This document shows positions 31,791 through 39,258 of a DNA stretch of 64,000 nt, in pieces; position 1 is the first letter of the stretch; the number at the start of each line of letters is the position of its first letter. The DNA is taken from NCBI RefSeq assembly GCF_002019765.1, contig NZ_KV917380.1, positions 2,638,667 through 2,702,666 of the forward strand, in the 5' to 3' direction. This DNA is from Shouchella oshimensis (GTDB taxonomy: Bacteria > Bacillota > Bacilli > Bacillales > Bacillaceae_D). The position numbers and the translations under genes were made by a program. Under the pieces are notes generated by a model. The model was given only the letters and a program-made list of their open reading frames with translations, made no database searches and had not been told where the DNA came from.

Positions 31791-32012
31791 ATGACATTAA
31801 AAAATACGAGACTCTTGTTACAAGTTATAATTCTTTTTGTATCTTATTTCCTCTTACTTTTTCTAGGCACGGTATTTAACACCGACCATTTAGTAGCTTT
31901 TTCTTTCAATAGTGGAAGTTTTACCATAAATTTTTTAGGTGTCTTGCTATTGTTAATTACTTCTAATCTTATTTACTATTTAATAGTAAAAATTAAAAAG
32001 AGATTTAATTAA
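31791..32012 (+). CDS. Small two-helix membrane protein
   Basis: 73 aa from the ATG at 31791. Helices LLLQVIILFVSYFLLLFLG and NFLGVLLLLITSNLIYYLIV, basic end (KIKKRFN). Preceded by the shared repeat and a TATGAT -10 element (near 31754), followed by its own terminator. Function unknown. Confidence 0.65.
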   Translation: MTLKNTRLLLQVIILFVSYFLLLFLGTVFNTDHLVAFSFNSGSFTINFLGVLLLLITSNLIYYLIVKIKKRFN

Positions 32013-32013
32013 T

Positions 32014-32044
32014 AAAGCTGTGCTTAGGCATACGCTTTTTTATT
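32014..32044 (+). terminator. Terminator of the 31791-32012 gene
   Basis: AAAGCTGTGC pairs with GCATACGCTTT (one bulge), followed by TTTTTTATTT. Confidence 0.75.
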
Positions 32045-32129
32045 TACCCCACAGTTTATGGATACTAAGCTCAAAATTTAAATGAAACCAAAATCCGTAC
32101 TTCTCGTAACTTATACCGAGGTGAATATT

Positions 32130-32294
32130 ATGAAAAAGTTCTACTACTTATCTTCTGCAAGTTTTTTTATGCTTGGAATTATCAAGCTACTCTTAGAACC
32201 AAACCCGCTTTTTTATATCCCTTCTTTTGGATTAGCAGTTTGCTTCTTAATTTCAGGACTGCTTGATCCTAAGAAAACAAAAAACACTAATTAA
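32130..32294 (+). CDS. Small two-helix membrane protein
   Basis: 54 aa from the ATG at 32130 with GAGGTG; the in-frame ATG at 32082 lacks a ribosome site. Helices FYYLSSASFFMLGIIKLLL and FYIPSFGLAVCFLISGLL, basic end. Same layout as the protein at 30671. Own terminator. Confidence 0.65.
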   Translation: MKKFYYLSSASFFMLGIIKLLLEPNPLFYIPSFGLAVCFLISGLLDPKKTKNTN

Positions 32295-32298
32295 TATT

Positions 32299-32327
32299 CA
32301 GCGGCGCTATTGCGATCGCTTTTTTTG
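32299..32327 (+). terminator. Terminator of the 32130-32294 gene
   Basis: AGCGGCGC pairs with GCGATCGCT around a short loop, followed by seven T. Confidence 0.7.
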
Positions 32328-32349
32328 TTTGGTGGCAGGATCTGCATTG

Positions 32350-32397
32350 TGTGGTCATACTAAGCGGCTAGTACCCTAACCGCTGTATATAATAGAC
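32350..32397 (+). promoter_or_regulatory. Orphan copy of the TGGTCATACT repeat with hairpin and TATAAT
   Basis: TGTGGTCATACT at 32350-32361 is followed by the inverted repeat AGCGG/CCGCT and by TATAAT near 32388, but no plus-strand gene comes after it; the next gene is convergent. It may be the leftover of a lost unit. Confidence 0.4.
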
Positions 32398-32425
32398 AAA
32401 TGATTCTGACTCGATAAAACCCGCG

Positions 32426-32767
32426 TTAGAACATGTGTACATCCGTTAGAGAGAGGGCGGCTCGATACAATTGGTTAATGCGATCACGATCGGGCGACTC
32501 CCTTAATGCTTCGTTTCTGACAAGCTTTAAAGATGTCTGCAGCTTGTTGATTTTCTGTTCCTGCTTGCTAAGTTTCTCGGACATGCCATAGACATAGACA
32601 AGGAGATCGGCTAGCTCTTCGAATGCGTGAGCTGATACTTCACGCTGGTTAAAGTGGTCAGGGTTAAAGGGAGCACCGTACTTCTTGATCCCCTTTTCAT
32701 ACTGTTGTTGCTGTACCATTCCAAAGTTGCTTATAGTTTTTCGGATGAACTTGTCATTTTCGTTCAT
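32426..32767 (-). CDS. MazG-like / DUF5664-type nucleotide pyrophosphohydrolase-like protein
   Basis: 113 aa from the ATG at 32767, which overlaps the TGA of the small membrane gene before it (ATGA). Motif: QQYEKGIKKYGAPFNP, then HAFEELADLLVYVYGM, where the Glu-Glu and Asp recall the metal-binding helices of MazG-like enzymes. The C-terminal half is a coiled coil. Nucleotide pool cleaning is plausible but not proven. Confidence 0.65.
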   Translation of the reverse strand: MNENDKFIRKTISNFGMVQQQQYEKGIKKYGAPFNPDHFNQREVSAHAFEELADLLVYVYGMSEKLSKQEQKINKLQTSLKLVRNEALRESPDRDRINQLYRAALSLTDVHMF

Positions 32768-32868
32768 ATGCTTAACCACCCAATAGCTAAAATCGCTCCT
32801 AGCCCTATGCAAATGATCCTATCTACCAACAACTGAGCGTTTGTGATTTGCTTCGACTTATCGCTCAT
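32764..32868 (-). CDS. Tiny single-pass membrane protein
   Basis: 34 aa, ATG at 32868 with GAGGTGATC. After a polar start (MSDKSKQITNAQLLVD) comes one helix, IICIGLGAILAIGWLSI, ending the protein. Overlaps the neighbours by 4 bases on both sides, so it is part of a coupled chain with the Gam-like gene. Confidence 0.65.
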   Translation of the reverse strand: MSDKSKQITNAQLLVDRIICIGLGAILAIGWLSI

Positions 32869-33419
32869 TTGATCACCTCAAGACTAAACTTGTCAGGGCG
32901 TGGCGTTACCTCTACACCCGGTATCTGTTCACCGTTCTCGTCGATCAGTACGTTTCCTACAACCTTCCCTGCCTTTTTAACAGCAGTCCAGTCAGTTGAT
33001 TCCTTCACCTTGACCATTTCATTCGCCTTGGCATATTTAAAGAGCATGTCCTCATCTTTCGTAAATTCAGGCTGTTGTTTAACCATTTTCAGCTTCACGT
33101 TTGGTAGTTCGATGGATTTCTTTTTCAGCCCACCTTCCAATTGCTCTCGAAGGAAAAACTCTAATCGATGCGTGTAAAATTGCTCGGATTCCGGATAAGG
33201 TCTTTTAGCCTCTTCTGCCCACTCTTTCAAGCGATTCTCCTTGTTTTTGAGAGCTTCCAATTGACTGTCGATCATATCTTGAATATCTTGTTGCTTACCT
33301 TTGTGGTACATGATGCGAGAGTCAGCTACCAATGCATCCTCCATATTTGATACGGTAAAGTCCTCAGCCTGCTCACCATCGTTTACAATTGCTTCAACCT
33401 GCTTCTGTAATTCAGTCAT
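32865..33419 (-). CDS. Host-nuclease inhibitor Gam-like / recombination-associated protein
   Basis: 184 aa from the ATG at 33419 with TGGAGG. Long N-terminal coiled coil, then the step KRPYPESEQFYTHRLEFFLR and a C-terminal part with KKKSIELPNVKLKMVKQQPE, as in Mu Gam-type (PF07352) proteins that shield DNA ends from host nucleases. It pairs with the annealing-protein gene just upstream. Confidence 0.75.
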   Translation of the reverse strand: MTELQKQVEAIVNDGEQAEDFTVSNMEDALVADSRIMYHKGKQQDIQDMIDSQLEALKNKENRLKEWAEEAKRPYPESEQFYTHRLEFFLREQLEGGLKKKSIELPNVKLKMVKQQPEFTKDEDMLFKYAKANEMVKVKESTDWTAVKKAGKVVGNVLIDENGEQIPGVEVTPRPDKFSLEVIK

Positions 33420-33450
33420 ATTTAGTTCCTCCATTGGCTCTAATTTGTGT

Positions 33451-33509
33451 TATAATCGGCGTAACAGTTTTTGAGTAGGACGCTTTGTAGTGGGAGCGTC
33501 CTATTTTTG
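33451..33509 (+). ncRNA. Candidate short RNA antisense to the 3' end of the annealing-protein gene
   Basis: Plus strand: extended -10 TGTTATAAT (core 33451-33456), then about 45 bases to a hairpin AGGACGC-12-GCGTCCT followed by ATTTTTG. The hairpin contains the stop codon of the minus-strand gene at 33501. Same design as the candidate at 27099-27168. Confidence 0.5.
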
Positions 33510-34103
33510 TTCCTCATTGGTTTCTACCGCTTTTTTCTGTGCTTGCGTATACCAATTCTCTAATTGTTTTATAACTTGTTCTGCTTGCCCCTTAGTCAAT
33601 TGGCTTAAATCAGTTATGTTCATTTTTCCAAAGACCGTAGCTAAATCAGTACCGCGTAATTCCGCCAATTCCATTGCTGTGCTTTTGATATTCTCGATTA
33701 ACTGTTCACCTGGCTTTTCTTCATCCACCATCGGTAAATCTTCTCCTGCATAGATGTATAACCCTAAGCCATGTAACGCTATTGCTTTAACTAAACAACG
33801 TTGAATGCTCGTATTGATATCGAAAGCAGTAGGCTTCTCTATCGGCTTGTTGAAGTTGTTTAATACTGGGTGTATCTGAGACATCGGAATGCCATTACTT
33901 GTGACTTCTACCTCTACAAAATATCCTAGCTCTGTCTTCATAAAAGGCTTATCATCGAAACGTTTAACTTCCCACTTTGCATTAGGATCATGTCGTCTGA
34001 GTTGATCCACTGCCCATGCCCATGATAGATAGCTGAACTTCCCTTTCTTCTCAACATGCTTTGATACATCAATTTCTGCTAACTTTTGAAAATGATTGTC
34101 CAT
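33501..34103 (-). CDS. Single-strand annealing protein, DUF1071 (Sak3-like)
   Basis: 200 aa, ATG at 34103 with AGAGGAGG. Family features: KGKFSYLSWAWAVDQLRRHD, YFVEVEVTSNGIPMSQIHPV, then FDINTSIQRCLVKAIALHGL. Proteins of this group anneal complementary strands during phage recombination, working with Gam and SSB, all encoded nearby. The C-terminal 60 residues are helical and variable. Confidence 0.85.
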   Translation of the reverse strand: MDNHFQKLAEIDVSKHVEKKGKFSYLSWAWAVDQLRRHDPNAKWEVKRFDDKPFMKTELGYFVEVEVTSNGIPMSQIHPVLNNFNKPIEKPTAFDINTSIQRCLVKAIALHGLGLYIYAGEDLPMVDEEKPGEQLIENIKSTAMELAELRGTDLATVFGKMNITDLSQLTKGQAEQVIKQLENWYTQAQKKAVETNEEQK

Positions 34104-34118
34104 GTTACAACCTCCTCT

Positions 34119-34319
34119 TTAAAATTTAGTTACTAACAAATCTCCTTGAATGCTTAATGTGCGAAATCCATGCTTGTGTAGCTCTAATGCGATAACGCCT
34201 TTCAGACGGTCAAAGTCTCTAAAAAATGAGCGATCAATGAGCGTGTGCGGCGAGCCATCTAAGTAATCATCTTGAACAAGTGCTATGCAACGGCGTTTGA
34301 TTTCTGATGTAGTTTCCAT
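34119..34319 (-). CDS. Unrecognised small protein
   Basis: 66 aa, ATG at 34319 with AAAGGAGG. Helical start with METTSEIKRRCIALVQDDYL, then a beta pair ending RTLSIQGDLLVTKF. It precedes the annealing-protein gene by 15 bases in the same operon. Confidence 0.65.
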   Translation of the reverse strand: METTSEIKRRCIALVQDDYLDGSPHTLIDRSFFRDFDRLKGVIALELHKHGFRTLSIQGDLLVTKF

Positions 34320-34322
34320 TAG

Positions 34323-34439
34323 TTAAGCCTCCTTTTTGTTTGGTTTGTTTAATTCTTCTTGGTATCTTTTAACTAAATAGTCGTAACAACGATTTACATT
34401 CGCTTTAAAATGTGGACCATACAACACAGTGACCTTCAT
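34323..34439 (-). CDS. Tiny basic protein
   Basis: 38 aa, ATG at 34439 after GGGAGGGGC. MKVTVLYGPHFKANVNRCYD and a basic helix make up the protein. It lies between the Cro-like gene and the early recombination genes, with a 4-base gap to the next start. Confidence 0.6.
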   Translation of the reverse strand: MKVTVLYGPHFKANVNRCYDYLVKRYQEELNKPNKKEA

Positions 34440-34454
34440 AATTATGCCCCTCCC

Positions 34455-34709
34455 TTATATTACTTCCGTGTACCCAATACACACATTCGATAAAAAAAAT
34501 AAATCATCGAATTTTTTATCTTTGAACACTGATAACGATCCAGTTATAAAATCCTCACCGGGGTAACAAAAATTTGAATGCGTTACAGGTAGCTTAGCTC
34601 TCCACAATCTACTTCGAGAAATCTTCATCTTTCTTGCTAGCTCACTATTATTGAGACCCATTTCTTTTTGAGCTCTTTCGAAAGCTTCAATATCTAGAAC
34701 AATCTTCAA
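34455..34709 (-). CDS. Cro-like helix-turn-helix protein of the immunity region, TTG start
   Basis: 84 aa; the TTG at 34709 follows GAGAGGAGG at seven bases. The helix-turn-helix NNSELARKMKISRSRLWRAK starts near residue 20; the rest is a short beta part. It is divergent from the repressor-like gene at 34868 and first in the minus-strand early operon. Confidence 0.75.
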   Translation of the reverse strand: MKIVLDIEAFERAQKEMGLNNSELARKMKISRSRLWRAKLPVTHSNFCYPGEDFITGSLSVFKDKKFDDLFFLSNVCIGYTEVI

Positions 34710-34740
34710 ATTCAAACCTCCTCTCCTTACGTTTCGTCTC

Positions 34741-34840
34741 TACACGTTTAGTCTACTACACACGTGTACTGTACGCAACAGTTAATTTTCGATTTCTCTA
34801 TGTTTTTGTTTAAAGTACGACACAATACTGCTAAAATAAG
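34741..34840. promoter_or_regulatory. Divergent promoter/operator region of the prophage immunity switch
   Basis: The gap 34710-34867 holds a palindrome ACACGTGT at 34760-34767, further ACACGT at 34742-34747, and an A/T-rich plus-strand stretch with TAAAAT (near 34833) upstream of the repressor start. These are candidate operators for the helix-turn-helix pair. Confidence 0.5.
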
Positions 34841-34867
34841 CTTATAACATTGATAGAGGTGTTTATT

Positions 34868-35230
34868 ATGGAAGCTAAAAAACTCGGTACATACATTGCC
34901 AAGCTCCGAAAAGAAAGTGGATTTAAAAGCCAACGTCAATTAGCAGAAGCAAGTGGTTTATCTAATGGAACCATTGCGCGTATTGAAAACGGAACACAAA
35001 AACCATCTATGGAAACTTTGTCTACTTTGTCTAAGCATTTAAAAGTGGAATTAATTGATTTATATACAAATGCAGGTTATTTACTCGAAGCTAACGATCT
35101 GCGAGATAATAGCGACAAGAAGAAAGTTTACTTTGATGATGAATACGGAGAAATTACCGAAGAGGAAAGACAGGAACTTGCTAAGCACCTTAAATATTTA
35201 AGATGGCAAGCAGAACAAAATAAAAATTAA
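34868..35230 (+). CDS. CI/SknR-like prophage repressor
   Basis: 120 aa from the ATG at 34868 with AGAGGTG. Helix-turn-helix: YIAKLRKESGFKSQRQLAEA, then SGLSNGTIARIENGTQKPSM; the C-terminal 45 residues form an acidic helix pair (EEERQELAKHLKYLRWQAEQ), the size and layout of ImmR/SknR-type repressors. Last prophage gene before the sigma-K fragment, the same place as sknR near the spoIIIC end of the B. subtilis skin element. Confidence 0.85.
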   Translation: MEAKKLGTYIAKLRKESGFKSQRQLAEASGLSNGTIARIENGTQKPSMETLSTLSKHLKVELIDLYTNAGYLLEANDLRDNSDKKKVYFDDEYGEITEEERQELAKHLKYLRWQAEQNKN

Positions 35231-35280
35231 AGACCACCTTATAGGTAGTCTCATGTTAAATATTTCCGTTTACTTTGTGA

Positions 35281-35300
35281 CATCAAAACGGAGATTCTCA
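35281..35300. other. Predicted prophage/sigK junction (attachment half-site)
   Basis: Homology to sigma-K in frame begins with GAG ATT CTC ATG CAT (Glu-Ile-Leu-Met-His) at 35291. In B. subtilis the crossover lies in the codons for Glu-Asn-Glu just before Ile-Leu-Met-His. Here the bases before it are AAAACG, compatible with a shared core, but the partner site is outside the window. Confidence 0.65.
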
Positions 35301-35665
35301 TGCATTTGCGAGCATTAAAAAAAGTAAAGAAAGACGTATCTCTTCATGATCCCATTGGAACGGACAAAGAAGGCAATGAAATTTCTCTTATCGATATTTT
35401 ACAAGAGGATGCAGACGATATCGTTGACATTTTGCAAGCGGAAATGGAAAAAAAGCAAATTTATGAATACATTCATGTGTTAGATGAGCGAGAAAAAGAG
35501 GTGGTCATTGGTCGCTTTGGTTTAAATATGGAGGAGGAGCGTACCCAAAGAGAAATTGCGAAAGAATTAAAAATCTCTAGAAGCTATGTTTCCCGGATTG
35601 AGAAACGAGCACTAATGAAGTTATTTCATGAATTTTATAAGCACAGCCGTGGCAAGGGGAATTAA
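35300..35665 (+). pseudogene. sigK: C-terminal half of sigma-K (spoIIIC-type fragment of a split sigK)
   Basis: 121 codons counted from the internal Met codon. It matches mature sigma-K from the segment [20 protein letters not shown] on: [13 protein letters not shown], the region 3 helix, then region 4 ([40 protein letters not shown]). Region 2 and the pro-sequence are missing. On its own it cannot act; joining to an N-terminal half (spoIVCB part) after excision of the prophage would restore a late mother-cell sigma factor. Listed as pseudogene only because it is a gene fragment; it is probably functional after rearrangement. Confidence 0.93.
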
Positions 35666-35942
35666 CCTCCTTGCTTTTTTATTTTTTGATAAAACTCGAG
35701 ACAAAACGCTACAGTACTCTTTACATATATGTATAAGCACAGCCTGTTTCTCAAGGGGGTTTGTCTCTTTAGAGTGGAAGCAAATGCTCCCCAGTAAAAA
35801 TAGCCCTGATTAAAGAATGAGCGTACAGTTCATCATTATTGTAAAAAAATTGTGCTCGGTGTTGATAGATCGTAAGGGGACCCATTCGCAAGCCCCCTAA
35901 CATTGTTCCTGAAACCTCTTTTTTAATATCTCACTGATTTAT
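35666..35942. other. Intergenic stretch between the sigK fragment and the coat-like gene
   Basis: 277 bases without a supported gene. It starts with CTCCTTGC and a T-rich run and holds short inverted pieces (AGGGG/CCCCC near 35876-35904), but no clear strong terminator for sigK and no RNA gene I can recognise. Confidence 0.5.
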
Positions 35943-35979
35943 AAAAAAGTGTATCAGGTTTTAGCCCAATACACTTTTA
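35943..35979 (-). terminator. Terminator after the 35981-36469 gene
   Basis: Minus strand AAAAGTGTAT, 14-base loop, ATACACTTTT, followed by further T. Confidence 0.85.
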
Positions 35980-35980
35980 G

Positions 35981-36469
35981 TTAGAAAAAGTAAAGGGGAT
36001 AGAAGTACGGAAAAAATCCTATACCGCCAAATCTACCAAAGGGGAAAAACCGTGGGCGATACCGACGAAATCTCCAACCGCCATATTGACGACCTTCTTC
36101 ATGATGGGTGTCTTCGCCCACTAACAGCATAACGCCATCCTCGCGAATTTCTGTTAAAATTCCGTCTACGGATTGACCATCAGACATCTTTAATTCGACA
36201 TGGTGATCTTTCATTTGTTGGCATTGATCTTTTAATGCTCCTTGAAAATGCTGAGTATTTGCTTGAGCATATGACTGTTGATTCGAATGCATATGAGAGT
36301 GTCCATTGTTCGTTTGTTGTACGTGATGCATCTGCTGATACTCATTTGTTTGATGAGGTACAAATCCATTGGAAACTTCGTATGAATTTCTATTCAATTG
36401 ATCGGTATCATATTGCGTCGTGTTTGTTTGATATGGATACTGGAAATACCCATTGTAAAAAGTATTCAT
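35981..36469 (-). CDS. Spore coat-like protein with Gln/His/Tyr-rich start and aromatic tail
   Basis: 162 aa from the ATG at 36469 with AAAGGAGTG; the frame is open 36 bases further. Residues 1-85 are low complexity (Tyr, Gln, Asn, His, Met); residues 86-125 form a small Sm-like beta fold (HHVELKMSDGQSVDGILTEI, then REDGVMLLVGED); the tail is Arg/Phe/Tyr/Gly-rich (RYRPRFFPFGRFGG). Such composition is usual for coat or surface proteins of Bacillus spores. A coat role is inferred; the neighbour sigK would be a suitable regulator. Confidence 0.6.
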   Translation of the reverse strand: MNTFYNGYFQYPYQTNTTQYDTDQLNRNSYEVSNGFVPHQTNEYQQMHHVQQTNNGHSHMHSNQQSYAQANTQHFQGALKDQCQQMKDHHVELKMSDGQSVDGILTEIREDGVMLLVGEDTHHEEGRQYGGWRFRRYRPRFFPFGRFGGIGFFPYFYPLYFF

Positions 36470-36669
36470 TTCTTTCACTCCTTTTTCTAGAACTAGTGTA
36501 TTCACCTAGACCTTGTCAGGTACGTTGCCTATGAACTTTTTTATCCAACTTTTTTAAGTTGCATCTAAACGTTGCTATGTCATAGTAGAGTATAAGAGTT
36601 GTTAAGAAATAGACTTAGTTTAAAGTGTTAATATGTTGTTACAAAAACACATAATGGAGAGGGTAGTTT

Positions 36670-37167
36670 ATGAAAACCAAGTTAATTATCTTAAGGGGCA
36701 ATTCAGGGAGTGGAAAAACTACAACTGCAAAATGCCTTCAGAATCATTTAGGGCAAGGAACTCTTTTGGTTTCTCAAGATGTTGTTCGTCGTGATATGTT
36801 AAAGGTTCACGATAGAGACGGAAATCCATCAATTGATTTAATATACAGGATTGCAGAATACGGAAAAGGTAAGTGTGAATTTGTAATTGTAGAAGGAATT
36901 TTTAATAAAATTCGATATGGTGAGATGCTTAAAAACTTAATCCAATACTATAATCAAGAGGCATATATATATTATTTCGATTTATCTTTTGAAGAAACAG
37001 TCGAACGTCACAACACTCGTACTAAAAAGGCGGAATTTGGCGAAGAATCTTTACGTGCCTGGTGGACTGCCAAGGACTACCTTGAAGTGCAGGGAGAAAT
37101 GCTATTTACTAACGACATGTCGCAAAAAGAAGTACTAGAGCAGATTTTGAATCAAATTCAAAAGTGA
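36670..37167 (+). CDS. P-loop kinase (zeta-toxin/AAA_33-like)
   Basis: 165 aa, ATG at 36670 after ATGGAGAGGG. Walker A RGNSGSGKTTTAK at residues 9-21; FVIVEGIFNKIRYGEML in the Walker B place; LID-like RHNTRTKKAEFGEESLRAWW. These are features of small nucleoside or aminoglycoside-like kinases whose substrate is unknown. It sits alone between two unrelated genes. Confidence 0.75.
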   Translation: MKTKLIILRGNSGSGKTTTAKCLQNHLGQGTLLVSQDVVRRDMLKVHDRDGNPSIDLIYRIAEYGKGKCEFVIVEGIFNKIRYGEMLKNLIQYYNQEAYIYYFDLSFEETVERHNTRTKKAEFGEESLRAWWTAKDYLEVQGEMLFTNDMSQKEVLEQILNQIQK

Positions 37168-37417
37168 TTATACATGAGACATAAGATTTGGTCGTGAAGC
37201 TTTAAAGAATACGAAACTGGCTAATAACGTTGCGGGATTTTTCCATTTTAATGTCACAAAGTAAGCAGGAATATTAACAGAGTTGTTAATTTTCTATTTG
37301 TTCTGCTTGCAAAGAAACTTTCACTACGATACATATTTAGAAGGAAACGAATCCCTCGATTTACCGGAGTAAAATGAGTATACTAGTAAGTGTACGAGTA
37401 CGGAAGGGAGTTCTACT

Positions 37418-38407
37418 ATGAAGTTTATTAATAACAACAATCTTACAGATCCTCGGATCAATTTAGCAATTGAAGAATGGGCATTAAAAAACCTTGACCC
37501 TAATGAATCTTACCTCTTATTTTATATTAACGAACCGTCCATTATTATTGGTAAAAATCAAAATACATTTGAAGAAATTAACCTCGATTATGTGAAAGAC
37601 AACAACCTTCATGTGGTCCGTCGCCTTTCAGGAGGTGGCGCGGTTTATCACGATTTAGGAAATTTAAATTTTAGCTTCATTACAAAGGATGACGGAGATT
37701 CTTTTCATAATTTCAAAAAATTTACGGAGCCCGTTGTACAAGCATTAAAACAGCTTGGCGTCCAGGCTGAATTAAGTGGTAGAAATGACATTCAAGTTGG
37801 AGAAAGAAAGATCTCTGGTAATGCCCAGTTTACAACAAAAGGAAGAATGTTTTCTCACGGTACATTAATGTTGCAATCTGAAATTGAAAACGTCGTTTCT
37901 GCGCTTCGTGTGAAGGATGATAAGATAAAATCAAAAGGAATTAAATCTATCCGAAGTCGAGTGGCAAATATTTCTGAGTTTCTTAAACAGCCGATGACGA
38001 TGGAAGAGTTTAAGTCTATGCTTTTACAATACATTTTCAATGGGCAGGAAGACATTCCAGAGCATGTGATAACTGAAGAGGAATGGAAAGAAATTAACGC
38101 ATTATCTTCTGAGCGTTATCAAAGTTGGGATTGGAATTATGGGAAATCTCCAGCCTTTGATATTCAGCGGTCAAAACGATTTCCAATTGGAACCATTGAC
38201 TTACGCTTAAATGTTAAAAAAGGCGTTATAAGTGACTGTAAGATTTTTGGTGATTTTTTTGGGGTAGCTGATGTGAGTGGGCTTGAGGAACAACTCGTTG
38301 GCAAGCGCTACGATGCTAATGAGCTAGCTCAGGTACTTGATTCGACGGATTTAAAAGCATATTTTGGATCTATTAGTAAAGAAGAGTTTCTTTCTCTTAT
38401 TTATTAA
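37418..38407 (+). CDS. lplJ: Lipoate-protein ligase LplJ
   Basis: 329 aa, same length as B. subtilis LplJ. It activates free lipoate with ATP and attaches it to E2 and GcvH proteins. Signature: RRLSGGGAVYHDLGNLNFSF, then GERKISGNAQFTTKGRMFSH with the catalytic Lys in the conserved Lys-Ile-Ser-Gly-Asn-Ala step, plus the C-terminal accessory domain (about 250-329). ATG has GGAAGGGAG. A hairpin follows. Confidence 0.93.
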   Translation: MKFINNNNLTDPRINLAIEEWALKNLDPNESYLLFYINEPSIIIGKNQNTFEEINLDYVKDNNLHVVRRLSGGGAVYHDLGNLNFSFITKDDGDSFHNFKKFTEPVVQALKQLGVQAELSGRNDIQVGERKISGNAQFTTKGRMFSHGTLMLQSEIENVVSALRVKDDKIKSKGIKSIRSRVANISEFLKQPMTMEEFKSMLLQYIFNGQEDIPEHVITEEEWKEINALSSERYQSWDWNYGKSPAFDIQRSKRFPIGTIDLRLNVKKGVISDCKIFGDFFGVADVSGLEEQLVGKRYDANELAQVLDSTDLKAYFGSISKEEFLSLIY

Positions 38408-38410
38408 GCA

Positions 38411-38443
38411 AAAAAAAGTGGCGACCACATAATAGGGTCGCCC
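38411..38443 (+). terminator. Hairpin after lplJ
   Basis: GGCGACC, nine-base loop, GGTCGCC. No long T-run follows on the plus strand, so it may work less well as a terminator. Confidence 0.5.
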
Positions 38444-38582
38444 AATTGGGGAGAGAGACAAGAAAGAACAATTAGAAAGCAAGGGTTATATCCTTTCCTT
38501 ATGTATTACTATAATGGATGATCCAAACGATTTCATTGAGATTGTAACAAGATCTAACAGTATTTTTCAGTTGGAGGGTATT

Positions 38583-39188
38583 GTGAATTTAGAAGAAATT
38601 AAACAGAAGCTTTCAACACCTCAAAAGAAAAACCATGTGCGTGATGCTGCCGTACTTTTGCCCCTTGTTTCCATAAAAGATGAACTTCATATTTTATTCC
38701 AAGTACGAGCATTAACGTTACATGCTCAACCTGGTGAGACTTGTTTTCCTGGAGGTCGAATTGATCGAGATGATCAAGATGCGCAAGCCGCTGCTTTAAG
38801 AGAATTCCATGAAGAGTTTGGTATAAAACAAGAGAAAGTAACGATTCTTTCTTCTCTAAATAAAATCGAATCTCCTCGGCGTGGCCTCATTCATCCTTTC
38901 GTTGCGCATATTGATTCACTAGATGAGATTAAACCGAACACAGCTGAAGTAGAAGATTGGTTTACCGTTCCAGTAGCCGTACTACTCTCTACACCGCCTG
39001 AAATTGGCTATGTAGATGTTATCATTAAGCCTGGAAAAGATTTTCCTATCGATCGTATTGCCAATGCCGTCGCTTATCAAGACAAGCGCTATAGTACACC
39101 AGAATCTTTTTATGTGTATAAAGAGCATATTATATGGGGGTTAACTGCTCGTATCTTACAAGAATTTCTAGAGCATATAAAATCATAA
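38583..39188 (+). CDS. Nudix hydrolase, CoA pyrophosphatase type, GTG start
   Basis: 201 aa from the GTG at 38583 with TTGGAGGG; the ATG at 38514 has no ribosome site. Nudix box GGRIDRDDQDAQAAALREFH then EEFGI, with PGETCFPGG before it, as in the NudL/YeaB group that splits CoA and its esters into phosphopantetheine and ADP. The metal-binding REFHEE step is complete. Confidence 0.85.
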   Translation: MNLEEIKQKLSTPQKKNHVRDAAVLLPLVSIKDELHILFQVRALTLHAQPGETCFPGGRIDRDDQDAQAAALREFHEEFGIKQEKVTILSSLNKIESPRRGLIHPFVAHIDSLDEIKPNTAEVEDWFTVPVAVLLSTPPEIGYVDVIIKPGKDFPIDRIANAVAYQDKRYSTPESFYVYKEHIIWGLTARILQEFLEHIKS

Positions 39189-39210
39189 AACAAGGGCTTC
39201 CGCCTTTATA

Positions 39211-39257
39211 AAAAAGCTGTCCGTCAAGTCTGCTACAGGACTTTTGGGACAGCTTTT
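39211..39257. terminator. Bidirectional terminator between Nudix gene and yrhC
   Basis: AAAAAGCTGTCC pairs with GGGACAGCTTTTT across about 23 bases, with A/T-runs on both sides, serving two convergent genes. Confidence 0.85.
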
Positions 39258-39258
39258 T

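Noticed and set aside
37168-37417. Possible gene remnants between the kinase gene and lplJ
   Set aside because: Frames are short and interrupted, and no similarity to a known family could be read; left as plain intergenic DNA.
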